From positions 1-8,863 of the forward strand of contig JAKOTC010000280.1 of NCBI GenBank assembly GCA_029776465.1: 8,863 bases of DNA, given 5' to 3'. A program made the position numbers and the translations under genes. The notes under the pieces are model-generated. The model made no database searches. It was given only the letters and a program-made list of their open reading frames with translations, and was not told the DNA's origin. Source of the DNA: Bacillota bacterium. Its GTDB lineage: Bacteria; Bacillota; Clostridia; Oscillospirales; JAKOTC01. Within the stretch, counting starts at the first letter, position 1, and each line of letters begins with the position of its first letter. Below, one piece after another: positions 1 to 7,290 of this stretch.

Positions 1-271
1 AACCCTGTATGACCTGGCGGAACTCTTTAAAATATTTGGCGATTCCACGCGGGTTAAAATTCTATGGGCGCTGAATTGTTCGGAGATGTGTGTCTGTGAT
101 ATAGCAGAATTGCTTGGCACTACCAATTCGGCGGTATCCCATCAGTTAAGAGTTTTAAAATCGGCAAAGCTGGTGAAGGCAAGGAAATCAGGAAAAGAAG
201 TCTATTATTCACTTTCCGATGACCATGTGCATCAAATTTTCTCCCAGGGTCTTGACCATATAAACGAATAG
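1..271 (+). CDS. ArsR/SmtB-family metal-sensing repressor (CadC/SmtB-like), 5' end outside window
   Basis: The reading frame is open from base 2 to TAG at 269-271, giving 89 visible residues; the start codon lies upstream of the window. The fragment holds a winged helix-turn-helix: a helix around LFKIFGDSTRVKIL, then CDIAELLGTTNSAVSHQLRVLK as recognition region, then a beta wing (KSGKEVYYSL). Two metal-site signatures known from this family are visible. C30 and C32 in the MCVCDI motif match the alpha3N cysteine pair of CadC. D73, H75, H86 and E89 at the C-terminus have exactly the D-x-H-x10-H-x2-E spacing of the SmtB/CzrA alpha5 zinc site. By family knowledge, such proteins are cytoplasmic dimers that leave their operator when Zn, Cd or Pb binds. 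The gene ends 23 bases before the cadA start, so it most likely represses its own operon; the operator would lie upstream of the window. Family assignment is very secure; the exact metal is inferred. Confidence 0.93.
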   Translation, partial: TLYDLAELFKIFGDSTRVKILWALNCSEMCVCDIAELLGTTNSAVSHQLRVLKSAKLVKARKSGKEVYYSLSDDHVHQIFSQGLDHINE

Positions 272-294
272 GAAATACTGAAGGGGGCGCCGTT

Positions 295-2487
295 ATGACT
301 TTATTGCTGGAAGGGTTGAGCTGTCCATCCTGCGGTGCTAAGATCGAGGCTGCTGCCGGCAAACTTCCCAAGGTGCAAAAGGCAACTTTGAATTTTATCA
401 AAAAAACACTGGAACTTAGCCTTTTTGAAGTGGATGAAGAGGAAATTAAAATTGAGGTTGAAAAAATTGTGGGTCGAATCGAACCGGACGTAAAGGTTCG
501 CAGAGTGAATGCAGCCCATGATGAAAACCCTGCGATTTGCTCCGGTTGCGGTAATGGGTGCAGCTGTATGGAAAAAGAAGAGAATTATGAGAAAAACGAT
601 ACTCAAAAGAATGTTGAACACGGGCATTCTCATGGGGATGACCATGAACTGGTCAACACGGCTCTTTTGATCAGGGTCGGGATCGGCATTGCATTTCTGC
701 TGATTGCCGTCTTGACGGATTTTCCTTTCGGGGTAGAACTGGGGCTCTTTATTCTGTCTTATCTATTGATCGGCGCCGATGTTTTATGGAGATCGGTCAA
801 GAACATTATCAGAGGTGATTTTCTGGATGAAAACTTCTTGATGTCTTTGGCCACCCTGGGGGCCTTTGCAACCTGGCAATATCCCGAAGCGGTATCGGTG
901 ATGCTGTTTTATCAGGTGGGCGAATTTTTTCAGGATTATGCCGTCAATCTCTCCCGAAAAAATATAGCTGATCTCATTGATATTCGTCCCGATTATGCCA
1001 ATATCAAGTCGGGGGATGAATGGAAAAAAGTAAATCCCGAAGCAGTGAAGCCGGGGGATGTCATTCTGATTCGGCCGGGCGAAAAAGTGCCGCTGGACGG
1101 TATTGTTATGGAGGGGAGCTCTTCCCTGGATACAACAGCTTTAACCGGTGAATCCCTGCCCGGGGATGCAGGTCCGGGAGATCGGATATTATCGGGTTCC
1201 ATCAATCAATCCGGCGCCCTTGTGGTGAAGGTCGAGAAGAGCTTTGGAGAGTCCACGGCCTCCAAAATACTGGAACTGGTGGAGAACGCAGCGGGAAGCA
1301 AAGCGGCAACCGAGAATTTTATTACAAAGTTTGCCCGCATTTATACGCCGGCAGTTGTGGCGGCGGCTATTCTGCTGGCAGTGCTTCCGCCTCTCTTTGC
1401 GGATCAGAATTGGATTACTTGGCTGAACCGCGCTCTGATCTTCTTGGTGGTATCCTGCCCCTGCGCCCTGGTTTTGTCGATTCCCCTCAGCTTTTTCGGC
1501 GGACTTGGGGCGGCTTCCAGAAACGGGATTTTGATTAAAGGCAGCAACTATCTGGATGCTTTGAATCGGGTGGAGCGTGTTGTTTTTGATAAAACCGGCA
1601 CTTTAACCAGGGGGGTCTTTCAGGTTTCCAAGATTATGCCCCAAAAAGGCGTTGAAAACTTGCTGGAGCTTGCGGCATATGCCGAGCATTTTTCCAACCA
1701 TCCCATCGCTCAATCGATTAAAAGAGAATACGGAGATAAAATTGACGAAAGCCGGTTGACGGATTATCGGGAAATTCCCGGGCAGGGCATTTCCGTGCTG
1801 CTGGACGGCCGGAGGCTTTTGGCGGGAAATCGGGAGTTAATGCAGCAAAACCATATTTCCTGCGCCGAGCCCGAGGAACCGGGCACGTTGATTCATATTG
1901 CCAAGGACGGACAATATGCCGGTTGGCTGCTGATTTCCGACCAGGTGAAACCGGATAGCAAAAGCGCGCTGAGCGCTTTAAAAAGCTTGGGAATCCGAAA
2001 AACGGTGATGCTGACCGGCGACAGGCCGGCCGTGGCGCACAGGGTTGCCGCAGACCTGGGGATTGATGAAGTCCATGCAGGCTTGCTGCCTCAGGACAAG
2101 GTGGAGGCATTTCGTTACTTGAAAGAAAAGAAGGCAGAGGGCAGTCTTGTATTTGTCGGAGACGGGCTGAATGACGCCCCGGTGCTGGCAATGGCAGATG
2201 TGGGGATTGCCATGGGCGGGATGGGCTCCGATGCCGCCATCGAGGCCGCCGATGTGGTTTTGATGACCGACGAACCCATGAAACTGGTTCAGGCCATTAA
2301 AATCGCCCGCTATACCCATAAAATTGTCTTGCAGAATATTATCTTTGCGCTTGCGGTAAAGGGACTGGTATTGATTTTAGGCGCAGGCGGCTTGGCCAAT
2401 CTCTGGGAAGCGGTTTTTGCGGATGTGGGTGTGGCTTTAATTGCTGTTTTAAACGCCATGCGGATTCTCAGAAAAGAGTATAAGTAG
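295..2487 (+). CDS. cadA: Zn2+/Cd2+/Pb2+-exporting P1B-type ATPase (CadA/ZntA-like)
   Basis: A full-length heavy-metal P-type ATPase of 730 residues, an inner-membrane pump that exports divalent soft metals using ATP. In order: an N-terminal heavy-metal-associated domain with GLSCPSC (C10, C13); a cysteine cluster (C82, C85, C89, C91) and a His-rich linker (H109, H111, H113, H117); transmembrane segments from about residue 125; actuator motif TGES (284-287); the CPC metal-translocation motif (C388-P389-C390); phosphorylation site DKTGT (D432); HP motif (H469-P470); MLTGDRP and the hinge GDGLND (622-627). K689 and D710 in the last membrane helices match the Lys and Asp that mark the Zn/Cd/Pb (1B-2) subgroup and set it apart from copper pumps. 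The ATG at 295 follows AAGGGGG at 281-287 with 7 bases between. It lies directly behind the metal-sensing repressor gene, which fits metal-induced expression. The substrate class is well supported; preference among Zn, Cd and Pb is not visible. Confidence 0.95.
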   Translation: MTLLLEGLSCPSCGAKIEAAAGKLPKVQKATLNFIKKTLELSLFEVDEEEIKIEVEKIVGRIEPDVKVRRVNAAHDENPAICSGCGNGCSCMEKEENYEKNDTQKNVEHGHSHGDDHELVNTALLIRVGIGIAFLLIAVLTDFPFGVELGLFILSYLLIGADVLWRSVKNIIRGDFLDENFLMSLATLGAFATWQYPEAVSVMLFYQVGEFFQDYAVNLSRKNIADLIDIRPDYANIKSGDEWKKVNPEAVKPGDVILIRPGEKVPLDGIVMEGSSSLDTTALTGESLPGDAGPGDRILSGSINQSGALVVKVEKSFGESTASKILELVENAAGSKAATENFITKFARIYTPAVVAAAILLAVLPPLFADQNWITWLNRALIFLVVSCPCALVLSIPLSFFGGLGAASRNGILIKGSNYLDALNRVERVVFDKTGTLTRGVFQVSKIMPQKGVENLLELAAYAEHFSNHPIAQSIKREYGDKIDESRLTDYREIPGQGISVLLDGRRLLAGNRELMQQNHISCAEPEEPGTLIHIAKDGQYAGWLLISDQVKPDSKSALSALKSLGIRKTVMLTGDRPAVAHRVAADLGIDEVHAGLLPQDKVEAFRYLKEKKAEGSLVFVGDGLNDAPVLAMADVGIAMGGMGSDAAIEAADVVLMTDEPMKLVQAIKIARYTHKIVLQNIIFALAVKGLVLILGAGGLANLWEAVFADVGVALIAVLNAMRILRKEYK

Positions 2488-2496
2488 GCAAACAGA

Positions 2497-2535
2497 AACG
2501 GTGCGTTCCCAGTGAACGCACCGTTTTGTTTATTT
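2497..2535. terminator. Rho-independent terminator between convergent cadA and pseudouridine synthase gene
   Basis: A perfect 12-bp hairpin pairs 2497-2508 with 2514-2525 around a 5-base loop (CCAGT), followed on the plus strand by TTGTTTATTT. It lies 10 bases after the cadA stop codon. Read on the minus strand the stem is followed by TTTCTGTTT, so it may also end the convergent pseudouridine synthase transcript, although that tail is weaker. Confidence 0.9.
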
Positions 2536-3496
2536 ACAGTTTTCCGGCATAAAAATCAATTTCAAAATCGGGCGGGGGAATCTCAAAGCATTTGCCCTTG
2601 AGATAATTTAATTCTCCTGCATCTGTTTCAAATTTAAACTCCAATTTGCAAGAGCATAATGCTTGATATCTCAGAGAGGTGTTTTGATTCTGGCGGACTC
2701 TCCCGTATTTGGTGTCGCCCAGAAGGGGATGGCCGATATAAGCCATGTGGGCACGAATCTGATGCGTTCGGCCGGTGACAAGTTCCACTTCCAGTAAGGA
2801 CAGATGATCCCTTTCCGCCAGAACTTTATATCGGGTTCGGATGGTCAGATTGTCTTGGGTTTTATGGTCGGTAATTTCAACGGTATTGGCCGAGGAATCC
2901 TTTTTGAGATAGGCGGTCAAATCGCCGAAGGGCTTTTCCATCCTGCCCAGCACGATGCATTTATAGCTTTTCTTAATTTCCCGCAGTCGGATTTTTTCGC
3001 TGAGGATACGAAGGGCAGGGGCGATTTTGGCGGCAATCACAATGCCGCTGGTGTTGCGGTCGATCCGGTTGCAGAGGGCGGGAGTAAAGCTGTTTTCTTC
3101 CTCCGGCCGGTAATCGCCCTTTTGATAGAGATAATGTAGGATTTTATTGATCAGTGTGTGCCTGTGTTCGGTTTCGTCCGAATGGCAAATCAGGCCTGCC
3201 GGCTTATTGACCAGCAGGATATGTGCGTCCTCGTAAACGATATTTAAATCGGCCGGCGTATGGAGAAAGTCCATAGGGTCGGGCTGCCCGCCAAAGAACT
3301 CGTCATTGATGTACAACTCCAGCACATCGCCCTCGGCTAATCGATCGCTTCCCTCACAACGCTTTCGATTGAGCTTAATGCGCTTGGTTCGCAGATAACG
3401 ATACATCAGGGCCTGCGGTAGGGAGGGGACTGCTTTGGATAAGAATTTATCTACACGCTGTCCGGCGTCGTTTTGATTGATGACAAACTGCTTCAT
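2534..3496 (-). CDS. RluA-family 23S rRNA pseudouridine synthase (RluC/RluD type)
   Basis: The 320-residue protein belongs to the RluA family, which isomerises specific uridines to pseudouridine in RNA, usually 23S rRNA. An N-terminal S4-like RNA-binding domain (about residues 1-65, with QRVDKFLSKAVP and KLNRKRCEGSDRLAEGD) precedes the catalytic domain. The signature NRIDRNTSG (143-151) holds the family's catalytic aspartate at D146. GRTHQIRAH (242-250) and GHPLLGDTKYG (255-265) are the other conserved blocks. The start ATG (3494-3496 on the plus strand) is preceded by AAAGGA with 6 bases between. It converges on cadA and diverges from the SRP RNA gene, so it is probably monocistronic. Whether it modifies RluC-type sites (955/2504/2580 in E. 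coli numbering) or RluD-type sites (1911/1915/1917) cannot be decided here, so I give no gene symbol. The first signature residue is Asn where many family members have His, as seen in other paralogues. Confidence 0.93.
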   Translation of the reverse strand: MKQFVINQNDAGQRVDKFLSKAVPSLPQALMYRYLRTKRIKLNRKRCEGSDRLAEGDVLELYINDEFFGGQPDPMDFLHTPADLNIVYEDAHILLVNKPAGLICHSDETEHRHTLINKILHYLYQKGDYRPEEENSFTPALCNRIDRNTSGIVIAAKIAPALRILSEKIRLREIKKSYKCIVLGRMEKPFGDLTAYLKKDSSANTVEITDHKTQDNLTIRTRYKVLAERDHLSLLEVELVTGRTHQIRAHMAYIGHPLLGDTKYGRVRQNQNTSLRYQALCSCKLEFKFETDAGELNYLKGKCFEIPPPDFEIDFYAGKL

Positions 3497-3543
3497 AATA
3501 CATCCTTTTAATGCTTTTGAAATTTTAGACCGCTTTTTCTATT

Positions 3544-3572
3544 ATGATAGCATAAATTAAGATTCATGTATA
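3544..3572 (-). promoter_or_regulatory. Possible promoter for the pseudouridine synthase gene
   Basis: On the minus strand an extended -10 (TGC then TATCAT, the hexamer being the reverse complement of 3544-3549) lies about 45 bases upstream of the ATG. A weak -35-like TATACA sits 17 bases further up. A second extended -10-like TGCTATACAT, with TTGAAA 15 bases upstream, overlaps it, so the true start is ambiguous. Confidence 0.4.
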
Positions 3573-3580
3573 GCATGCTC

Positions 3581-3609
3581 TTGCGTTTTTCAAAAAAATA
3601 GGGTATAAT
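3581..3609 (+). promoter_or_regulatory. Sigma-A type promoter of the SRP RNA gene
   Basis: TTGCGT (3581-3586) and a perfect TATAAT (3604-3609) are separated by exactly 17 bases. The predicted start falls at about 3616-3619, which coincides with the 5' end of the SRP RNA fold. It may also supply part of the transcription of dnaX and the genes behind it. Confidence 0.85.
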
Positions 3610-3618
3610 AAACTAAAA

Positions 3619-3755
3619 GGTTGCGTCCGCCGGTGCGGGAACGCAGGCTCCGCGCGGCGAATCGGCGTGAATCATGTCAGGCGGGGAACCGAGCAGCATT
3701 AAGCGTTATATTCGCGCGATGCGGTAAGTCTGCGTTTCCACACGGGCGGACGAAG
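3619..3755 (+). ncRNA. ffs: Signal recognition particle RNA (4.5S-like, no Alu domain)
   Basis: The apical part is diagnostic. GTCAGG (3676-3681) faces AGCAGC (3692-3697) as the conserved internal loop that binds Ffh, closed by CGG-GGAA-CCG with a GGAA tetraloop. The ends pair: CGTCCGCC (3624-3631) with GGCGGACG (3745-3752). Above this, about 3634-3650 pairs with 3728-3743 through a long helix with a few G-U pairs. The RNA is thus one long hairpin of roughly 137 bases, longer than E. coli 4.5S but without the extra Alu-type helices of the ~270-base Bacillus scRNA. With Ffh it targets nascent membrane and secreted proteins to the translocon. The location directly upstream of dnaX is common in Bacillota. 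CTTTTTATTTT right after the closing helix (3755-3765) could end the RNA or be a processing boundary. Exact ends are approximate. Confidence 0.93.
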
Positions 3756-3777
3756 CTTTTTATTTTGCAATATGAAT

Positions 3778-3785
3778 AGAGGTGA
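3778..3785 (+). promoter_or_regulatory. Ribosome binding site setting the dnaX start
   Basis: AGAGGTGA lies 6 bases before the ATG at 3792. An in-frame TTG at 3786 touches this site with no spacer, so the ATG is the better start. Confidence 0.75.
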
Positions 3786-3791
3786 TTGACG

Positions 3792-5387
3792 ATGTATCAG
3801 GCCTTATACCGTAAATACCGTCCCTCGGTATTTCGCGATGTTATCGGCCAGCCCTACATTGTCAAAGCCTTAAAAAATCAGGTGGAACTGGGTCAAACCG
3901 GTCACGCCTATATTTTTGCCGGTGTGCGGGGAACAGGGAAAACCACCTGCGCCCGCATTTTTGCTAAAGCTGTAAACTGTCTCAATCCGCAACACGGTGA
4001 CCCTTGCAACGAGTGTGAAATCTGCAGGGGGATTGACAACGGCAGCATTCTGGATATCGAAGAGCTGGATGCAGCCAGCAATAACGGAGTAGACTATGTC
4101 CGTGAACTGCGGTCAGAGATTGAGTATGCTCCTGCTGCCGCCAAATTTCGCGTCTATATCATCGACGAAGCGCATATGCTCTCCGGCAGTGCATTCAACG
4201 CGCTCTTAAAAACGCTGGAAGAACCGCCTCCCCATGCAAAATTTATTTTGGCCACCACCGAGGCCAATAAGCTTCCGATAACGATTTTGTCCCGCTGTCA
4301 ACGTTATGATTTCCGGCGGATCGGGCAGGAGGATATCGCGGAGGCGATCTCTCAAATTGCCCGCCGGGAGGGCCTTGAGATGGAGCCTCAGGCAGCAGTC
4401 ATGATTGCTGCCTCAGCAGATGGCGCCATGCGGGATGCTCTTTCCCTGTTGGAACTCTGCGCTGGAACCGGTCAAAAGATTGATGCGGCTCTGGTTGAAC
4501 GCTTGCTCGGCCTTGCCTCCATGGAATATTTATCCGAACTGATGGGGGCTTTTGTGGGTCAGGATGCCAAAGCCGCATTTGCCTGTTTCGATCGGATTTA
4601 CGCGGAAGGCGCCGATCCGGTGCGCCTTTGCCGAGACCTGCTGGATATGTTTCGGGAGATGCTTTTGCTGCGGATAGCCAATCGGCCGGTATCGGCCCGA
4701 AATCAACGGCTGGCAGACCAATTTTCAGACCGCCCGGGTGTGGGCGAGCTGATGTATTATATCTCAAAGACCCAGAGCTGCTTTGAGCGAATTGCCAAAA
4801 GCGTGTCGCCCCGCCTGGAAGTGGAAATGTTGTTGCTCGAGCTTACGTCTCCGGCCCAAAATTCTTCCGGCGTAGAGGGCCTGGCTTCCAGAGTATCCGC
4901 TTTGGAGAAAAAGCTGGCCTCTTTGTCGGCTGTCGGTATACCCTCCGGTTCGCGGCCTGAGGAATCCAAAACGAAAACGGTTCAGTCTGAAACAAAATCC
5001 GCCCCAAAATCCGAGAGCGACGAAACGGCGATACAGCGCCAGCCCGGCAATATTCAGCCCTTTGACCGATGGAAACTGGTGTTGGAAGAAGCTAAAAAAT
5101 CCGAGCCCTCATTGTATTTTATTTTGGAGGACTCCACAGCTTATGCCGATGGGGACAAGCTGATGATTGCCTCTCCCAAGAAGATGTTTGCTTCCATGCT
5201 GAAGGAGGAAAACCACACAAAAACTCTTCGCGCTTTAATGGATGCATCCCTCGGCAATCATGGTTTTACCCGTTTAAGCATTTATAAACCCTCTGTTGAA
5301 AAAAGTGTAAAGCAGCCGCAGCATTCTGAAATTGATCAATTATTGGAAAAAGCAGCGGCGATGAATATTAAAACTCATATTGAATAG
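3792..5387 (+). CDS. dnaX: DNA polymerase III subunits gamma/tau (clamp loader ATPase)
   Basis: A 531-residue DnaX, the ATPase of the clamp loader that places the sliding clamp on primed DNA and couples polymerase to the replisome. The N-terminus YQALYRKYRPSVFRDVIGQ is typical. Walker A is GVRGTGKT (44-51). The zinc module uses C63, C72, C75 and C78. Walker B is IIDEAH (D125-H128), and the sensor/arginine-finger motif is SRC (167-169). The AAA+ and collar domains run to about residue 365, followed by a polar linker rich in Ser, Lys and Glu (about 375-420) and a C-terminal tau-like domain (about 422-510). I see no proper -1 slippery heptamer, so a frameshift-made gamma form is not supported. 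The gene follows the SRP RNA and precedes yaaK and recR, the standard order. The ATG at 3792 is chosen on its ribosome binding site. Confidence 0.97.
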   Translation: MYQALYRKYRPSVFRDVIGQPYIVKALKNQVELGQTGHAYIFAGVRGTGKTTCARIFAKAVNCLNPQHGDPCNECEICRGIDNGSILDIEELDAASNNGVDYVRELRSEIEYAPAAAKFRVYIIDEAHMLSGSAFNALLKTLEEPPPHAKFILATTEANKLPITILSRCQRYDFRRIGQEDIAEAISQIARREGLEMEPQAAVMIAASADGAMRDALSLLELCAGTGQKIDAALVERLLGLASMEYLSELMGAFVGQDAKAAFACFDRIYAEGADPVRLCRDLLDMFREMLLLRIANRPVSARNQRLADQFSDRPGVGELMYYISKTQSCFERIAKSVSPRLEVEMLLLELTSPAQNSSGVEGLASRVSALEKKLASLSAVGIPSGSRPEESKTKTVQSETKSAPKSESDETAIQRQPGNIQPFDRWKLVLEEAKKSEPSLYFILEDSTAYADGDKLMIASPKKMFASMLKEENHTKTLRALMDASLGNHGFTRLSIYKPSVEKSVKQPQHSEIDQLLEKAAAMNIKTHIE

Positions 5388-5391
5388 GGAG
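5386..5391 (+). promoter_or_regulatory. Ribosome binding site setting the yaaK/ebfC start
   Basis: AGGGAG, overlapping the dnaX stop codon by two bases, sits 8 bases before TTG at 5400. The in-frame GTG at 5391 overlaps the site itself and so is an unlikely start. Confidence 0.65.
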
Positions 5392-5399
5392 TGTTATCT

Positions 5400-5756
5400 T
5401 TGAAAGCAAGAATGCCCAAAGGTGTGGGAGGCGGCGGCCCCTCCAATATAAATGACCTGGTTCGCAAAGCTCAGAAAATGCAGGCTGATATGGAAGCAGC
5501 ACAAAACGAGTTGAAATCCAAAGAATATTCAGCCACCACCGGGGGCGGTGCTGTAGCCATCACCATGAACGGCGCCCGGGAAGTGCTGAAGCTTGAGATT
5601 AAGCCTGAGGTTGTGGATCCCGAGGATGTGGAGCTGCTGCAGGATATGCTGATCGGGGCGATCAACGAGGTCCTCAAGAAGGTTGAGGATGATACTACCG
5701 AAACGCTGGCGGCAGTTACCGGCGGAGCAGGCAACATGATTCCCGGATTGTTCTAA
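5400..5756 (+). CDS. ebfC: YbaB/EbfC-family nucleoid-associated DNA-binding protein
   Basis: With a TTG start at 5400 the protein has 118 residues, beginning KARMPKGVGGGGPSN, a Gly-rich opening common in Bacillota members. Next comes the family block NDLVRKAQKMQADMEAAQNEL and then YSATTGGGAVAITMNGAREVLKLEI and PEVVDPEDVELLQDM, ending in the usual NMIPGLF-like tail. The fold is an alpha-beta-alpha dimer shaped like tweezers that binds DNA and is thought to help organise the nucleoid; its exact role is unsettled. It lies between dnaX and recR, as in very many bacteria, 12 bases after dnaX and 2 bases before the recR ATG, so translation is probably coupled. The start could also be ATG at 5412, but the spacing favours TTG. 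Confidence 0.95.
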   Translation: MKARMPKGVGGGGPSNINDLVRKAQKMQADMEAAQNELKSKEYSATTGGGAVAITMNGAREVLKLEIKPEVVDPEDVELLQDMLIGAINEVLKKVEDDTTETLAAVTGGAGNMIPGLF

Positions 5757-5758
5757 TC

Positions 5759-6358
5759 ATGTGGTACGATATTCCCGCGCTGTCCAAGCTGACCGAATCT
5801 TTTGCCCGGCTTCCCGGAATCGGACGAAAAAGCGCCCGCAGATTGGCGTTTTATATGCTTTCGGTTCCAAAGGAAGAAGCAGAAGCCTTTGCGGCTGATA
5901 TTATAGATGCGGTGCAGAAAATACGGCGTTGTAAAATCTGCCAAAATCTTTCGGACACTGAGATTTGTCCGGTCTGCAGAAATTCTCAGCGGGATCATGG
6001 CATTATCTGTGTGGTCGAGCACCCTCAGGACATGATGGCAATTGAAAAGACCGGCAAGTTTAACGGACTTTACCATGTGTTGCATGGCGTCATCTCTCCG
6101 GCTGCCGGTGTAAAGCCTCAGGACTTGACAATACAGCAACTGGTGGATAGGGTGAATGAAACCCATCCGTCCGAGATTATTCTGGCAACCAATCAAACTT
6201 CGGACGGGCGTGCTACAAAGCTCTATCTTCAAAACCTGCTGGCCCCTTTGAATGTGAAACTGTCCCAGCCGTCCTACGGCATTCCCGTTGGCAGCGATAT
6301 CGAGTTTACCGATGAGATTACTCTGTCGCTTGCTTTGGAAGGCCGATGGGAACTGTAA
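5759..6358 (+). CDS. recR: Recombination mediator protein RecR
   Basis: A 199-residue RecR of normal length. It has a helix-hairpin-helix (FARLPGIGRKSARRLAFYML, residues 15-34), a four-cysteine zinc finger (C58, C61, C70, C73), a Toprim domain from about residue 80 (VVEHPQDMMAIEKTG, then HVLHGVISPAAGV), and the C-terminal GIPVGSDIEFTDEITLSLALEGR block near the end. With RecO and RecF it loads RecA onto SSB-coated single-stranded DNA at gaps during recombinational repair. The ATG lies 2 bases after the yaaK stop codon without a strong ribosome binding site of its own, which points to coupled translation. Identification is secure from the motifs and the dnaX-yaaK-recR order. Confidence 0.97.
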   Translation: MWYDIPALSKLTESFARLPGIGRKSARRLAFYMLSVPKEEAEAFAADIIDAVQKIRRCKICQNLSDTEICPVCRNSQRDHGIICVVEHPQDMMAIEKTGKFNGLYHVLHGVISPAAGVKPQDLTIQQLVDRVNETHPSEIILATNQTSDGRATKLYLQNLLAPLNVKLSQPSYGIPVGSDIEFTDEITLSLALEGRWEL

Positions 6359-6374
6359 TCAGAAGGGTTTATCT

Positions 6375-6791
6375 ATGAAAAAGCTGATTGCTAAGTACCC
6401 CGAGTTGTGGAAGCTGTTTAAATTCGGACTAGTGGGTGTGTTGAACACCCTGGTTGATTTTATCGTTTATACGGTCTTGGTGAGCGCCATTGTATTCTTC
6501 AAAGAAAATGCTGCGCTTGCCAATGTGATTTCCTATACCTGCGGATTGCTGAACAGTTTTTTCTTCAACAAGCATTTTACTTTTCAATCCAATGTCAAAC
6601 TGATTTCCTTGCAGGGTTTGAAATTTATCGTTGCCAACTTGATTACCCTTGCCATCAGCTCGGGCATCATCTATCTTGGCACCGATATGTTATCATTCAG
6701 CAATATGCTGTCTAAACTGATTGCGGTTCCGATTACACTAATCATTAACTTTCTTTTTTCCAGGCTTTTTGTTTTTAACGAAAAGAATTAG
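6375..6791 (+). CDS. GtrA-family four-helix membrane protein
   Basis: From the ATG at 6375 the protein has 138 residues with four hydrophobic segments at about 16-40, 46-63, 81-104 and 109-130. It carries the GtrA family pattern: an N-terminal [24 protein letters not shown] after the second helix, and a closing [11 protein letters not shown]. Members of this family are linked to cell-surface polysaccharide synthesis, some probably helping to move polyprenyl-linked sugars across the membrane, but the specific role is unknown and no glycosyltransferase gene is adjacent here. It starts 16 bases after recR, so it probably rides in the same operon. The reading frame is open further upstream into recR, but the ATG at 6375, preceded by AGAAGGG at 6361-6367, is the natural start. 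Family assignment is strong; function is only inferred. Confidence 0.9.
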   Translation: MKKLIAKYPELWKLFKFGLVGVLNTLVDFIVYTVLVSAIVFFKENAALANVISYTCGLLNSFFFNKHFTFQSNVKLISLQGLKFIVANLITLAISSGIIYLGTDMLSFSNMLSKLIAVPITLIINFLFSRLFVFNEKN

Positions 6792-6794
6792 CAC

Positions 6795-6803
6795 AAGGAG
6801 GTG
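6795..6803 (+). promoter_or_regulatory. Very strong but distant ribosome binding site of smpB
   Basis: AAGGAGGTG is fully complementary to the 16S rRNA tail but lies 11 bases from the GTG at 6815, a long spacing. No better in-frame start lies between them. Confidence 0.7.
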
Positions 6804-6814
6804 CCCATTGTACT

Positions 6815-7285
6815 GTGAAAACCTCAAGCTCTAACAACAAAACCGTTGCTGAAAACCGCAAAGCTCGCCATGACTATTTTGTTCTGGAGGATTTTGAAGC
6901 GGGGATTGTACTTTGCGGCACCGAAGTGAAATCCATTCGAAAGGGAAGCGTCTCCCTTCAGGATGCCTGGTGTGATATTGATGAGGGCGAACTTTTCATT
7001 AAAGGAATGTATGTGAGCCCTTATGAAAAAGGGAACATTTTTAATCGTAATCCTCTTCGTGAACGCAAGCTGCTGATGCACAAACGGGAGATCATGCGGC
7101 TGATGGGTCAGGTGAAGCAGGAAGGGCTGACATTGATTCCGCTTTCCCTTTATCTTAAGGAAGGGAAGATCAAGGTCCACCTGGGTTTATGCAAGGGCAA
7201 AAAGATTTACGATAAACGAGAAGATATGGCCAGACGGGATGCCAAACGCGACATGAGCCGTGCCATGAAAGATAGGAGGCAATGA
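6815..7285 (+). CDS. smpB: SsrA-binding protein SmpB
   Basis: A 156-residue SmpB, the tRNA-mimicking partner that carries tmRNA into stalled ribosomes during trans-translation. The core OB-fold motifs are visible: [20 protein letters not shown] (14-33), [18 protein letters not shown] (35-52), the [15 protein letters not shown] region (79-93) and [26 protein letters not shown] (105-130). The basic C-terminal tail (RREDMAR-like region through [16 protein letters not shown]) is the part that folds in the empty mRNA channel. The start is GTG. The partner RNA gene ssrA lies about 950 bases downstream in the same orientation, separated by an esterase gene whose frame begins on the smpB stop codon. 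Confidence 0.97.
   Translation: MKTSSSNNKTVAENRKARHDYFVLEDFEAGIVLCGTEVKSIRKGSVSLQDAWCDIDEGELFIKGMYVSPYEKGNIFNRNPLRERKLLMHKREIMRLMGQVKQEGLTLIPLSLYLKEGKIKVHLGLCKGKKIYDKREDMARRDAKRDMSRAMKDRRQ
7274..7279 (+). promoter_or_regulatory. Ribosome binding site inside the 3' end of smpB for the esterase gene
   Basis: AGGAGG lies 2 bases before ATG 7282 and 11 bases before ATG 7291. The first spacing is too short for efficient initiation, so 7291 is favoured, though 7282 overlaps the smpB stop as ATGA. Confidence 0.65.
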
Positions 7286-7290
7286 TTCCA

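Noticed and set aside
1718..2191. 157-residue minus-strand open frame inside cadA
   Set aside because: It overlaps conserved ATPase motifs on the plus strand, has a composition typical of antisense frames (Pro, Arg, Cys, Ser rich) and shows no recognisable domain.
3570..3581. AGCATGCT palindrome upstream of the SRP RNA promoter as an operator
   Set aside because: It is a single 8-base palindrome with no second copy; it can be chance or part of the minus-strand extended -10 sequence.
5091..5100. Run of six As in dnaX (GCT AAA AAA TCC) as a possible gamma/tau frameshift site
   Set aside because: The register does not form an X-XXY-YYZ heptamer in frame and the run is too short for transcriptional slippage of the Thermus type; tau reads through intact.
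5753..6232. 159-residue minus-strand open frame opposite recR
   Set aside because: It lies antisense to the zinc finger and Toprim of recR, has no ribosome binding site or family pattern, and is a shadow frame.
6288..6374. Upstream in-frame start for the GtrA-like protein inside recR
   Set aside because: This would overlap recR by 71 bases and add a non-hydrophobic stretch; ATG 6375 has its own binding site and matches the family's usual N-terminus.
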